This document shows, piece after piece, positions 9,202-21,650 of a stretch of 64,000 nt of DNA. The notes beneath the pieces were generated by a model. It ran no database searches, was not told the DNA's origin, and saw nothing but the letters and a program-made list of their open reading frames with translations. The position numbers were made by a program, and so were the translations under genes. This DNA comes from Calliopsis andreniformis. Taxonomy: Eukaryota; Arthropoda; Insecta; Hymenoptera; Andrenidae. The stretch is taken from the NCBI RefSeq assembly GCF_051401765.1, contig NW_027480591.1:864714-928713 (forward strand), given 5' to 3'. Numbering within the stretch: position 1 is the first letter of the stretch; each line of letters begins with the position of its first letter.

Positions 9202-10500
9202 CTCAGCCCTCAATAGGAAATCCTCAATTCTCAGTTTTCAATACTCAATCCTCAACCTACAATCTTCAAATATCAGTTCCCAAACATCAATTCTCAACAC
9301 TCTATCCTCAACACTCAGTCCTCAGTCCGCAATCATCAATACTCAATACTCAATCCTCAATCATCAATCCTCGACCCTCAATACTCAATCCTCAATCCTC
9401 AATTCGCAATCCTCAATCTTCAATACTCAAGCCTCAATCCTCAACCCTCATCCCTCAGTCCTCAATCCCCAATCTTCAGTCCTCAATCCCTGGTCCACAA
9501 TCCTCAATTATCAATCCTAAGTCCTCAATCTTCAACCTCAATCCTCAATCTTGAAACATGAATACACAATTCTCAATCATCAATCCTCAAACCTCAATAG
9601 TCAATCCTCAATCCTCAACCCTGAGCCCTCAATCCTCAATACTCAACCTTCAATCCTTTATCCGCAATCCTCAATCCTCAGTCCGCAATCCTCAATCCTC
9701 AATCCTCAAGCCTCAATACACAATCTTCAATCCTCAATACTCAACCTTCAATCCTCAATCTTCAACACTCAATCCTCAACCCTCAGTCTTCAATCCTCTG
9801 TCCCCAATCCTCAATCTTCAATCCTCAATCCTGAATCCTCAATCCTCAATCCTCAGTCCCCAAACCTCAATACACAATCTTCAATCCTCAATACTCAACC
9901 TTCAATCCTCAATCCTCAATACTCAATCCTCAGTCCTCAATCTTCAATCCTCAGTCCCCAATCCTCAATATTCAATCCTCAATCCTCAATCCTCAGTCCT
10001 CAGTCCTCCAACCTCAATCCTCAATACTCAATCCTCAATCATGAATACTCAATCTTCAATACTCAATCCTCAATCCTCAATCCTCAATCCTCAATCATCA
10101 ATCCTCAATCTTCAATACTCAATCCTCAATCCTCAATCCTCAATCCTCAATCCTCAGTCCCCAATCCTCAATCTTCAATCCTCAATCCTGAATCCTCAAT
10201 CCTCAATCCTCAGTCCCCAAACCTCAATACACAATCTTCAATCCTCAATACTCAACCTTCAATCCTCAATCCTCAATACTCAATCCTCAGTCCTCAATCT
10301 TCAATCCTCAGTCCCCAATCCTCAATATTCAATCCTCAATCCTCAATCCTCAGTCCTCAGTCCTCCAACCTCAACCCTCAATACTCAATCCTCAATCATG
10401 AATACTCAATCTTCAATACTCAATCCTCAATCCTCAATCCTCAATCCTCAATCCTCAATCCACAATCCTCAATCCTCTATCCTCATTCTTCAATCCTGAC
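9202..10500 (+). repeat. Second P-W module followed by a 357-base tandem duplication
   Basis: After P (9202) and W (9487), a sub-unit of 357 bases (51 heptamers) occurs twice. The marker CTGTCCCCAATCC/CAGTCCCCAATCC is at 9,801 and 10,158, and ATGAATACTC at 10,041 and 10,398, both 357 apart. Related sub-units of 350-364 bases occur in the right domain (for example ATGAATACTC at 39,239 and 39,589). Two open frames overlap here in different + frames and spell the same peptide, which shows they are not genes. Confidence 0.82.
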
Positions 10501-12141
10501 TATTTAATCTTCAATCCTCAATCCTCAATCCTCAATCCTCAATCCTCAATCCTCAATCCTCAATCTTCAATCCTCAATACTCAATCTTCAATCCTCAATC
10601 CTCAAACCTCAATCCTCAATCCTCACTCTCCAATCCTCAATACCAAAACCTCAATCTTCAATCCTCAATCCTCAATCCTCAATTCTCAAACCTCAATCCT
10701 CAATCCTCAGACCTCAAACATCAATGCTCAACCCTCAATCCTCGTCCTCAAACCACAACCCTCAATCCTCAATCCTCAATCTTCAATCATCAATATTCAA
10801 TCTTCAATCCTCATTCCTCAATCCTCCAATTCTCAATCCTCTATCCTAAATGTTCAATCCTCAATACCCAATCCTCAATCTTCAATCCTCAATCCTCAAT
10901 CCTCAATTCTCAATCCTCAATCCTCAGTCCTCAAAGCTCAATCCTGTATCCTCAATCCTGAATCCTCAATCATCAATCCTCAATCTTCAATACTCAATCC
11001 TCAATCCTCAATCCTCAATCCTCAATCCTCAATCATCAATCCTCAATCTTCAATACTCAATCCTCAGTCCTCAATCCTCAATACTCAGCCATCAATCCTC
11101 AATTCTCAATATTCAATAGAATATCCTGAATTCTCAGGATTCAATACCCAAACCTCAATCCTCAACCCTCAGCCCTCATCCTCCATCCTCAAACCTCAAT
11201 CCTCAAACCTCAATCTTCAATCCTCAATACTCAATCTTCAATCCTCAATCCTCAACCCTCAATACTCTATACTCTATCCTCAGTCATGAATACTCAATCT
11301 TCAATACTGAATCCTCAATCCTCAATCCTCAACCCTCAATCCTCAATCCTCAATCCTCAATCCACAATCCTCAATCCTCAATCCTCAAACCTCAATACAC
11401 AATCTTCAATCCTCAATACTCAACCTTCAATCCGCAATCCTCAACACTCAATCCTCAACCCTCAATCTTCAATCCTCAGTCCCCAATCCTCAATATTCAA
11501 TCCTCAATCCTCAATCCTCAATCCTCAATCCTCAATCCTCAATCCTCAATCCTCAAACCTCAATCTTCAATCATCAATCCCCAATCCTCAATCCTCAATC
11601 GTCAATCCCCAACCCTCAAACTTCAATCCTCAACCCTCAATCGTCAATCCTCAATCCTCAATCGTCAATCCACAAACCTCAATCCTCAATCCTCAAACCT
11701 CAATCTTCAATCCTCAATACTCAATCATCAATCCTCAATCTTCAATACTCAATCCTCAATCCTCAATCCTCAATCCTCAATCCTCAGTCCTCAGTCCTCC
11801 AACCTCAATACTCAATACTCACTCCTCAATCATGAATACTCAATCTTCAATACTCAATCCTCAATCCTCAATACTCAATCCTCAATCCTCAATCCTCAAT
11901 CCTCGTTCCCCAAACCTCAATCCTTAACCCTCAGACCTCATCCTCAATTCTCAATACACAATCCTCAATCCTCACTCCTCAATCATCAATCCTCAATCTT
12001 CAATACTCAATCCTCAATCCTCAATCCTCAATCCTCAATCATCAATCCTCAATCTTCAATACTCAATCCTCAATCCTCAATCCTCAATCCTCAATCCTCA
12101 ATCCTCAATACTCGACCATCAATCCTCAATTCTCAATACTC
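10501..12141 (+). repeat. Heptamer stretch with H(c), partly shared with the right domain
   Basis: 10,498-10,850 follows a CTGACTATTTAATC tract as at 39,689 and its right-domain sisters, including CCTCACTCTCCAATCC and CAATACCAAAACC. H type c is at 11123. From about 11,286 it matches 148-410 and 5,700-5,960. From about 11,390 it matches 21,450 onward (offset 10,058 to 10,065). Confidence 0.72.
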
Positions 12142-13990
12142 AACAGAATATCCTGAATTCTCAGCATGCAATACTCAAGCCTCAATCCTCAACCCTCAGC
12201 CCTCATCCTCCATCCTCAACACTCGATCCTCAATCGTCAATCTTCAATCCTCAACACTCAATCTTCAATCCTCAATCCTCAATCCCCAATCCTCAGTCCT
12301 CAACCCTCAGTCATGAATACTCAATCTTCAATACTCAATCCTCAATCCTCAATCCTCAGTCCTCAATCCTCAATCCTCAATCATCATTCCCCAAACCTCA
12401 ATACTCAATCATCAATCCTCAATCTTCAATCCTCAATATTTAATCTTCAATCCTCAATCCTCAATCCTCAATCCTCAATCCTCAATCCTCAAACCTCAAT
12501 CTTCAATCCTCAATACTCAATCTTCAATCCTCAATCCTCAATCCTCAATCCTCAATCCTCAGACCTCAAACATCAATACTCAACCCTCAATCCTCGTCCT
12601 CAAACCACAACACTCAGTCCTCAATCCTCAATCTTCAATCATCAATATTCAATCTTCAATCCTCATTCCTCAATCCTCAATCCTCAATCCTCCATCCTCA
12701 ATGTTCAATCCTCAATACCCAATCCTCAATCTTCAATCCTCAATCCTCAATCCTCAATTCTCAATCCTCAATCCTCAGTCCTCAAAGCTCAATACTGTAT
12801 CCTCAATCCTGAATCCTCAATCATCAATCCTCAATCTTCAATACCCAATCCTCAATCCTCAATCTTCAATCCTCAATCCTCAGTCATCAATCCACAATCT
12901 TCAATACTCAATCCTCAATCCTCAATCCTCAATCCTCAATCCTCAATACTCAGCCATCAATCCCCAATTCTCAATATTCAATAGGATATCCTGAATTCTC
13001 AGGATTCAATACCCAAACCTCAATCCTCAACCCTCAGCCCTCATCCTCCATCCTCAAACCTCAATCCTCAAACCTCAATCTTCAATCCTCAATACTCAAT
13101 CTTCAATCCTCAATCCTCAACCCTCAATACTCTATACTCTATCCTCAGTCATGAATACTCAATCTTCAATACTGAATCCTCAATCCTCAATCCTCAACCC
13201 TCAATCCTCAATCCTCAATCCTCAATCCACAATCCTCAATCCTCAATCCTCATTCTTCAATCCTGAATATTTAATCTTCAATCCTCAATCCTCACTCCTC
13301 AATCCTCAATCCTCAATCCTCAAACCTCAATCATCAATCCTCAATACTCAATCTTCAATCCTCAATCCTCAAACCTCAATCCTCAATCCTCACTCTCCAA
13401 TCCTCAATACCAATACCTCAATCTTCAATCCTCAATCCTCAATCCTCAATTCTCAAACCTCAATCCTCAATCCTCAGACCTCAAACATCAATACTCAACC
13501 CTCAATCCTCGTCCTCAAACCACAACCCTCAATCCTCAATCCTCAATCTTCAATCATCAATATTCAATCTTCAATCCTCAATCCTCAATCCTCTATCCTC
13601 AATGTTCAGTCCTCAATACCCAATCCTCAATCTTCAATCCTCAATCCTCAATCCTCAATCCTCAATCCTCAATCCTCAGTCCTCAAAGCTCAATCCTGTA
13701 TCCTCAATCCTGAATCCTCAATCATCAATCCTCAATCCTCAATCCTCAATCCTCAATCATCAATCCTCAATCTTCAATACTCAATCCTCAATCCTCAATC
13801 CTCAATACTCAGCCACCAATCCTCAATTCTCAATACTCAATAGAATATCCTGAATTCTCAGGATTCAATACCCAAACCTCAATCCTCAACCCTCAGCCCT
13901 CATCCTCCATCCTCAATCCTCAATCCTCAAACCTCAATCTTCAATCCTCAATACTCAATCATCAATACTCAATCCTCAATCCTCAATCCT
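12142..13990 (+). repeat. Segment with H(b), H(c), H(c); copied at 22,200 and, indel-rich, at 16,800
   Basis: Markers 12166, 12701, 13151 and 13602 map to 22224, 22759, 23209 and 23660 at exactly 10,058. The same segment appears at 16,812-18,630 with about 23 bases net missing. H elements are at 12150, 12988 and 13847. The 10,058-offset match to the 22 kb copy breaks near 13,770. Confidence 0.8.
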
Positions 13991-14009
13991 CTATACTCTA
14001 TCCTCAGTC

Positions 14010-16525
14010 ATGAATACTCAATCTTCAATACTGTATCCTCAATCCTCAACCCTCAATCCTCAATACACAATCTTCAATCCTCAATACTCAACCTTCAATC
14101 CTCAATCCTCAATACTCAATCCTCAATCCTCAATCCTCAATCCTCAGTCCCCAATCCTCAATACTCAATCCTCAATCCTCAATCCTCAATCCTCAGTCCT
14201 CAATCCTCAATCCTCAATACCCAATCCTCAATCTTCAATCCTCAATCGTCAATCCTAAATTCTCAATCCACAATCATCAATCCTCAGACCTCAAACACCA
14301 ACACTCAACCCTCAGTCCTCGTCCTCAATCCACAACCCTCAATCGTCAATCCTCAATCTTCAATCATCAATATTCAACAATCAATCCTCAATACTCAATC
14401 CTCAATCCTCAATCCTCAATCCTCAACGATCAATCCTCAATACCCAATCCTCAATCTTCAACCCTCAATCCTCAATCCTCAACCGTCAATCCTCAACCCT
14501 CAGGCCTCAAAGCTCAATCCTGTATCCTCAAACCTGAATCCTCAATCTTCAGACCTGAGTCCTCAACAATCTGTTGTCAATCCTCATCCCTCAATAGAAT
14601 ATCCTCAATTCACAGTTTTCAATACTCAATACTCAATCTGCAATCTTCAACTCTCTATCCGCAAACATCAATTCTCATCACTCAACACTCAACCCTCAGT
14701 CCCCAATCCTCAATCTTCAATCCTCAATCCTGAATCCTCAATCCTCAATCCTCAATCTTCATACCTGAGTCCTCAACAATCAGTTCTCAATCCTCAATGC
14801 TCAGTAGAATGTCCGCAATTCACAGTTTTCAACACTCAATACTCAATCTGCAGTCTTCAAATCTCTATCCACAAACATCAATTCTCATCTCTCAACCCTC
14901 AATACTCAGTCACCAATCCTCAACCCTCAATCCTCAATCCTCAATCCTCAATCCTCAATCCTCGATCTTCAATCCTCTATACTCAATCTTCAGTCCTCTA
15001 TCCTCAATCCTCAATCCTCAATCCTCAATCCTCATCGTCAATCTTCAATCCTCAATACTCAATAGAATATCCTGAATTCTCAGGATGCTATACTCAAACC
15101 TCAATCCTCAACCCTCAGCCCTCATCCTCCATCCTCAATACTCGATCCTCAATTGTCAATCTTCAATCCTCAATACTCAATCTTCAATCCTCAATCCTCA
15201 ATCCTCAAACCTCAGTCCTCAACCCTCAGTCATGAATACTCAATCTTCAATACTCAATCCTCAATCCTCAATCCTCAATCCTCAATCCTCAATCCTCAAT
15301 CCTCAATCCTCAATCATCATTCCCCAAACCTCAATACTCAATCCTCAATCCTCAATCCTCAATTCTCAATCCTCAATCCTCAGTCCTCAAAGCTCAATCC
15401 TGTATCCTCAATCCTGAATCCTCAATCATCAATCCTCAATCTTCAATACTCAATCCTCAATCCTCAATCATCAATCCTCAATCTTCAATACTCAATCCTC
15501 AATCCTCAATCCTCAATCTTCAATCCTGAATATTTAATCTTCAATCCTCAATCCTGAATCCTCATTCCCCAAACCTCAATCCTTAACCCTCAGACCTCAT
15601 CCTCAATTCTCAATACACAATCCTCAATCCTCCCTCCTCAATCATCAATCCTCAATCTTCATTACTCAATCCTCAATCCTCAATCCTCAATCCTCAATCA
15701 TCAATCCTCAATCTTCAATACTCAATCCTCAATTCTCAATCCTCAATCCTCAATCCCCAATCCTCAATACTGAATAGAATATCCTGAATTCTCAGGATGC
15801 AATACACAAACCTCAATCCTCAACCCTCAGCCCTCATCCTCCATCCTCAACACTCGATCCTCAATCGTCAATCTTCAATCCACAATACTGAATCTTCAAT
15901 CCTCAATCCTCAATCCTCAAACCTCAGTCCTCAACGCTCAGTCATGAATACTCAATCTTCAATACTCAATCCACAATCCTCAATCCTCAATCCTCAATCC
16001 TCAATCCTCAATCCTCAATCCTCAATCCTCAATCCTCAATCCTCAATCCTCAATCCTCAATCCTCAATCCTCAATTCTCAGCCCTCAATAGGGAATCCTC
16101 AATTCTCAGTTTTCAATACTCAATCCTCAACCTACAATCTTCAAATAGCAGTTCCCAAACATCAATTCTCAACACTCTATCCTCAACACTCAGTCCTCAA
16201 TCCGCAATCATCAATCCTCAATACTCAATCCTCAATCTTCAATCCTCGACCCTCAATCCTCAATCCTCAATCCTCAATCCGCAATCCTCAATCTTCAGTA
16301 CTCAATCCCCAAGCCTCAATCCTCAATTATCAATCCTAAATCCCCAAACCTCAACCGCAATCCTCAATCTTGAATCATGAATACACAAACCTCATCCTTC
16401 ATTCCTCAAACCTCGATCGTCAATCCTCAATCCTCAATAGCCAATCCTCAATCCACAACCTACAATCGTCAATCCTGAATCCTCAATCCTCAATCCTCAA
16501 TCCTCAATCTTCAATCCTCGACCCA
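14010..16525 (+). repeat. Segment duplicated at 18,649-21,163 (offset 4,638)
   Basis: Order: plain heptamers, Qa/Qb (14597, 14807), H type d (15069), H type a (15781), a long near-perfect heptamer run, P (16077-16214) and W' (16306-16405). Markers 14797, 15085, 15797 and 16370 all recur 4,638 bases later. At about 16,525 the sequence switches abruptly from the W'-downstream tract to a right-domain-type tract. Confidence 0.83.
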
Positions 16526-18960
16526 ATCCTCAATCTTCAATCTGAATATTTAATCTTCAATCCTCAATCCTCAATTCTCAATCCTCAATCCTCAGTCCTC
16601 AAGGCTCAATCCTGTATGTTCTATCCTGAATCCTCAATCATCAATCCTCAATCTTCAATACTCAATCCTCAATCCTCAATCCTCAATCCTCAATCCTCAA
16701 TCATCAATCCTCAATCTTCAATACTCAATCCTCAATCCTCAATCCTCAATCCTCAATCCTCAATCCTCAATACTCGACCATCAATCCTCAATTCTCATAC
16801 TCAAACAGAATATCCTGAATTCTCAGCATGCAATACTCAAGCCTCAATCCTCAACCCTCAGCCCTCATCCTCCATCCTCAACACTCGATCCTCAATCGTC
16901 AATCTTCAATCCTCAACACTCAATCTTCAATCCTCAATCCTCAATCCCCCAATCCTCAGTCCTCAACCCTCAGTCATGAATACTCAATCTTCAATACTCA
17001 ATCCTCAATCCTCAATCCTCAGTCCTCAATCCTCAATCCTCAATCATCATTCCCCAAACCTCAATACTCAATCATCATCCTCAATCTCAATCCTCAATAT
17101 TAATCTTCAATCCTCAATCCATCCTCAATCCTCAATCCTCAATCCTCAATCCTCAAACCTCAATCTTCAATCCTCAATACACAATCTTTCACTCCTTCAA
17201 TCCTCAATCCTCAATCCTCAATCCTCCAGACCTCAACATCAATACTCAACCCCTCAATCCTCGTCCTCAAACCACAACACTCAGTCCTCAATCCTCAATC
17301 TTCAATCATCAATATTCAATCTTCAATCCTCATTCCTCAATCCTCAATCCTCAATCCTCCATCCTCAATGTTCAATCCTCAATACCCAATCCTCAATCTT
17401 CAATCCTCAATCCTCAATCCTCAATTCTCAATCCTCAATCCTCAGTCCTCAAAGCTCAATACTGTATCCTCAATCCTGAATCCTCAATCATCAATCCTCA
17501 ATCTTCAATACCCAATCCTCAATCCTCAATCTCAATCCTCAATCCTCAGTCATCAATCCACAATCTCAATACTCAATCCTCATCCTGCAATCCTCAATCC
17601 TCAATCCTCAATACTCAGCCATCAATCCCCAATTCTCAATATCAATAGGATATCCTGAATTCTCAGATTCAATACCCAACCTCAATCCTCAACCCTCAGC
17701 CCTCATCCTCCACCTCAACCTCAATCCTCAACCCTCAATCTCAATCCTCAATACACAATCTCAATCCTCAATCCTCACCCTCAATCCTCTATACTCTATC
17801 CTCATCATGAATACTCAATCTTCAATACTACATCCTCAACCTCATCCTCACCCTCACCTCAATCTCAATCCTCCATCCACAATCCACAATCCTCAATCCT
17901 CAATCTTCAATCCTTAATATTTAATATTCAACCTCAACCTCACTCCTCAATCCTCACATCTCCAATCCTCAAACCTCAATCATCAATCCTCAATACTCAA
18001 TCTTCAATCTCATCTCAAACCTCAAACCTCAATCCTCACACTCCAATCTCAAAATACCAATACCTCAATCTTCAATCCTCAATCCTCAATCTCAATTCTC
18101 AAACCTCAATCCTCAATCCTCAGACCTCAAACATCAATACTCAACCTCAATCCTCGTCCTCAAACCACAACCCTCATCCTCAATCCTCAATCTTCAATCA
18201 TCAATATTCAATCTTCAATCTCAATCCTCAATCCTCTATCCTCAATGTTCAGTCCTCATACCCAATCCTCAATCTTCAATCCTCAATCCTCAATCCTCAA
18301 TCCTCAATCCTCAATCCTCAGTCCTCAAGCTCAATCCTGTATCCTCAATCCTGAATCCTTCAATCATCAATCCTTCAATCCTCAATCCTCAATCCTCAAT
18401 CATCAATCCTCAATCTTCAATACTCACAATCCTCAATCTCAATCCTCAATACTCAGCACCAATCCTCAATCTCATACTCAATAGAATATCCTGAATTCTC
18501 AGGATTCAATACCCAAACCTCAATCCTCAACCCTCAGCCCTCATCCTCCATCTCAATCCTCAATCCTCAAACCTCAATCTTCAATCTCAATACTCAATCA
18601 TCAATACTCAATCCTCAATCCTCAATCCTCTATACTCTATCCTCAGTCATGAATACTCAATCTTCAATACTGTATCCTCAATCCTCAACCCTCAATCCTC
18701 AATACACAATCTTCAATCCTCAATACTCAACCTTCAATCCTCAATCCTCAATACTCAATCCTCAATCCTCAATCCTCAATCCTCAGTCCCCAATCCTCAA
18801 TACTCAATCCTCAATCCTCAATCCTCAATCCTCAGTCCTCAATCCTCAATCTCAATACCCAATCCTCAATCTTCAATCCTCAATCGTCAATCCTAATTCT
18901 CAATCCACAATCATCAATCCTCAGACCTCAAACACCAAACACTCAACCCTCAGTCCTCGT
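16526..18960 (+). other. Indel-rich stretch, probably poorly corrected consensus
   Basis: Compared with 12,150-14,300 this stretch has dozens of isolated one-base gains and losses. Examples are CAATCCCCCAATCC near 16,944, CTCATACTCAAACAG near 16,796, CATCATCATGAAT-like losses near 17,801 and a base lost from the H element at 17652. The interval between matched ATGs is 979 instead of 985 bases (16828-17807) and then 842 instead of 859 (17807-18649). Flanking and sister copies do not share these changes, and the clean pattern resumes by about 19.0 kb. This is the signature of residual long-read error rather than biology, although a locally decaying copy is possible. Confidence 0.75.
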
Positions 18961-21650
18961 CCTCAATCCACAACCCTCAATCGTCAATCCTCAATCTTCA
19001 ATCATCAATATTCAACAATCAATCCTCAATACTCAATCCTCAATCCTCAATCCTCAATCCTCAACGATCAATCCTCAATACCCAATCCTCAATCTTCAAC
19101 CCTCAATCCTCAATCCTCAACCGTCAATCCTCAACCCTCAGGCCTCAAAGCTCAATCCTGTATCCTCAAACCTGAATCCTCAATCTTCAGACCTGAGTCC
19201 TCAACAATCTGTTGTCAATCCTCATCCCTCAATAGAATATCCTCAATTCACAGTTTTCAATACTCAATACTCAATCTGCAATCTTCAACTCTCTATCCGC
19301 AAACATCAATTCTCATCACTCAACACTCAACCCTCAGTCCCCAATCCTCAATCTTCAATCCTCAATCCTGAATCCTCAATCCTCAATCCTCAATCTTCAT
19401 ACCTGAGTCCTCAACAATCAGTTCTCAATCCTCAATGCTCAGTAGAATGTCCGCAATTCACAGTTTTCAACACTCAATACTCAATCTGCAGTCTTCAAAT
19501 CTCTATCCACAAACATCAATTCTCATCTCTCAACCCTCAATACTCAGTCACCAATCCTCAACCCTCAATCCTCAATCCTCAATCCTCAATCCTCAATCCT
19601 CGATCTTCAATCCTCTATACTCAATCTTCAGTCCTCTATCCTCAATCCTCAATCCTCAATCCTCAATCCTCATCGTCAATCTTCAATCCTCAATACTCAA
19701 TAGAATATCCTGAATTCTCAGGATGCTATACTCAAACCTCAATCCTCAACCCTCAGCCCTCATCCTCCATCCTCAATACTCGATCCTCAATTGTCAATCT
19801 TCAATCCTCAATACTCAATCTTCAATCCTCAATCCTCAATCCTCAAACCTCAGTCCTCAACCCTCAGTCATGAATACTCAATCTTCAATACTCAATCCTC
19901 AATCCTCAATCCTCAATCCTCAATCCTCAATCCTCAATCCTCAATCCTCAATCATCATTCCCCAAACCTCAATACTCAATCCTCAATCCTCAATCCTCAA
20001 TTCTCAATCCTCAATCCTCAGTCCTCAAAGCTCAATCCTGTATCCTCAATCCTGAATCCTCAATCATCAATCCTCAATCTTCAATACTCAATCCTCAATC
20101 CTCAATCATCAATCCTCAATCTTCAATACTCAATCCTCAATCCTCAATCCTCAATCTTCAATCCTGAATATTTAATCTTCAATCCTCAATCCTGAATCCT
20201 CATTCCCCAAACCTCAATCCTTAACCCTCAGACCTCATCCTCAATTCTCAATACACAATCCTCAATCCTCCCTCCTCAATCATCAATCCTCAATCTTCAT
20301 TACTCAATCCTCAATCCTCAATCCTCAATCCTCAATCATCAATCCTCAATCTTCAATACTCAATCCTCAATCCTCAATCCTCAATCCTCAATCCCCAATC
20401 CTCAATACTGAATAGAATATCCTGAATTCTCAGGATGCAATACACAAACCTCAATCCTCAACCCTCAGCCCTCATCCTCCATCCTCAACACTCGATCCTC
20501 AATCGTCAATCTTCAATCCACAATACTGAATCTTCAATCCTCAATCCTCAATCCTCAAACCTCAGTCCTCAACGCTCAGTCATGAATACTCAATCTTCAA
20601 TACTCAATCCACAATCCTCAATCCTCAATCCTCAATCCTCAATCCTCAATCCTCAATCCTCAATCCTCAATCCTCAATCCTCAATCCTCAATCCTCAATC
20701 CTCAATCCTCAATTCTCAGCCCTCAATAGGGAATCCTCAATTCTCAGTTTTCAATACTCAATCCTCAACCTACAATCTTCAAATAGCAGTTCCCAAACAT
20801 CAATTCTCAACACTCTATCCTCAACACTCAGTCCTCAATCCGCAATCATCAATCCTCAATACTCAATCCTCAATCTTCAATCCTCGACCCTCAATCCTCA
20901 ATCCTCAATCCTCAATCCGCAATCCTCAATCTTCAGTACTCAATCCCCAAGCCTCAATCCTCAATTATCAATCCTAAATCCCCAAACCTCAACCGCAATC
21001 CTCAATCTTGAATCATGAATACACAAACCTCATCCTTCATTCCTCAAACCTCGATCGTCAATCCTCAATCCTCAATAGCCAATCCTCAATCCACAACCTA
21101 CAATCGTCAATCCTGAATCCTCAATCCTCAATCCTCAATCCTCAATCTTCAATCCTCGACCCTCAATCCTCAATCCTCAATCCTCAATCCTCAATCCTCA
21201 ATCCTCAATCCTCAATCCTCAATCCTCAATTCTCAGCCCTCAATAGGAAATCCTCAATTCTCAGTTTTCAATACTCAATCCTCAACCTACAATCTTCAAA
21301 TAGCAGTTCCCAAACATCAATTCTCAACACTCTATCCTCAACACTCAGTCCTCAATCCGCAATCATCAATCCTCAATACTCAATCCTCAATCCTCAACAC
21401 TCAATCCTCAATCCTCAATCCTCAATCCACAATCCTCAATCCTCAATCCTCAAACCTCAATACACAATCTTCAATCCTCAATACTCAACCTTCAATCCGC
21501 AATCCTCAACACTCAATCCTCAACCCTCAATCTTCAATCCTCAGTCCGCAATCCTCAATATTCAATCCTCAATCCTCAATCCTCAATCCTCAATCCTCAA
21601 TCCTCAATCCTCAAACCTCAATCTTCAATCATCAATCCCCAATCCTCAAT
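18961..21650 (+). repeat. Q-H-H-P-W'-P segment
   Basis: It continues the 4,638-offset copy: Qa/Qb (19235, 19445), H type d (19707), H type a (20419), P (20715) and W' (20944). It then adds a second P (21232-21369) only 517 bases after the first. This second P combines the AATAGGAAAT start of the right-domain subtype with the AAATAGCAG of the left-domain subtype, which points to recombination between subtypes. Confidence 0.78.
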
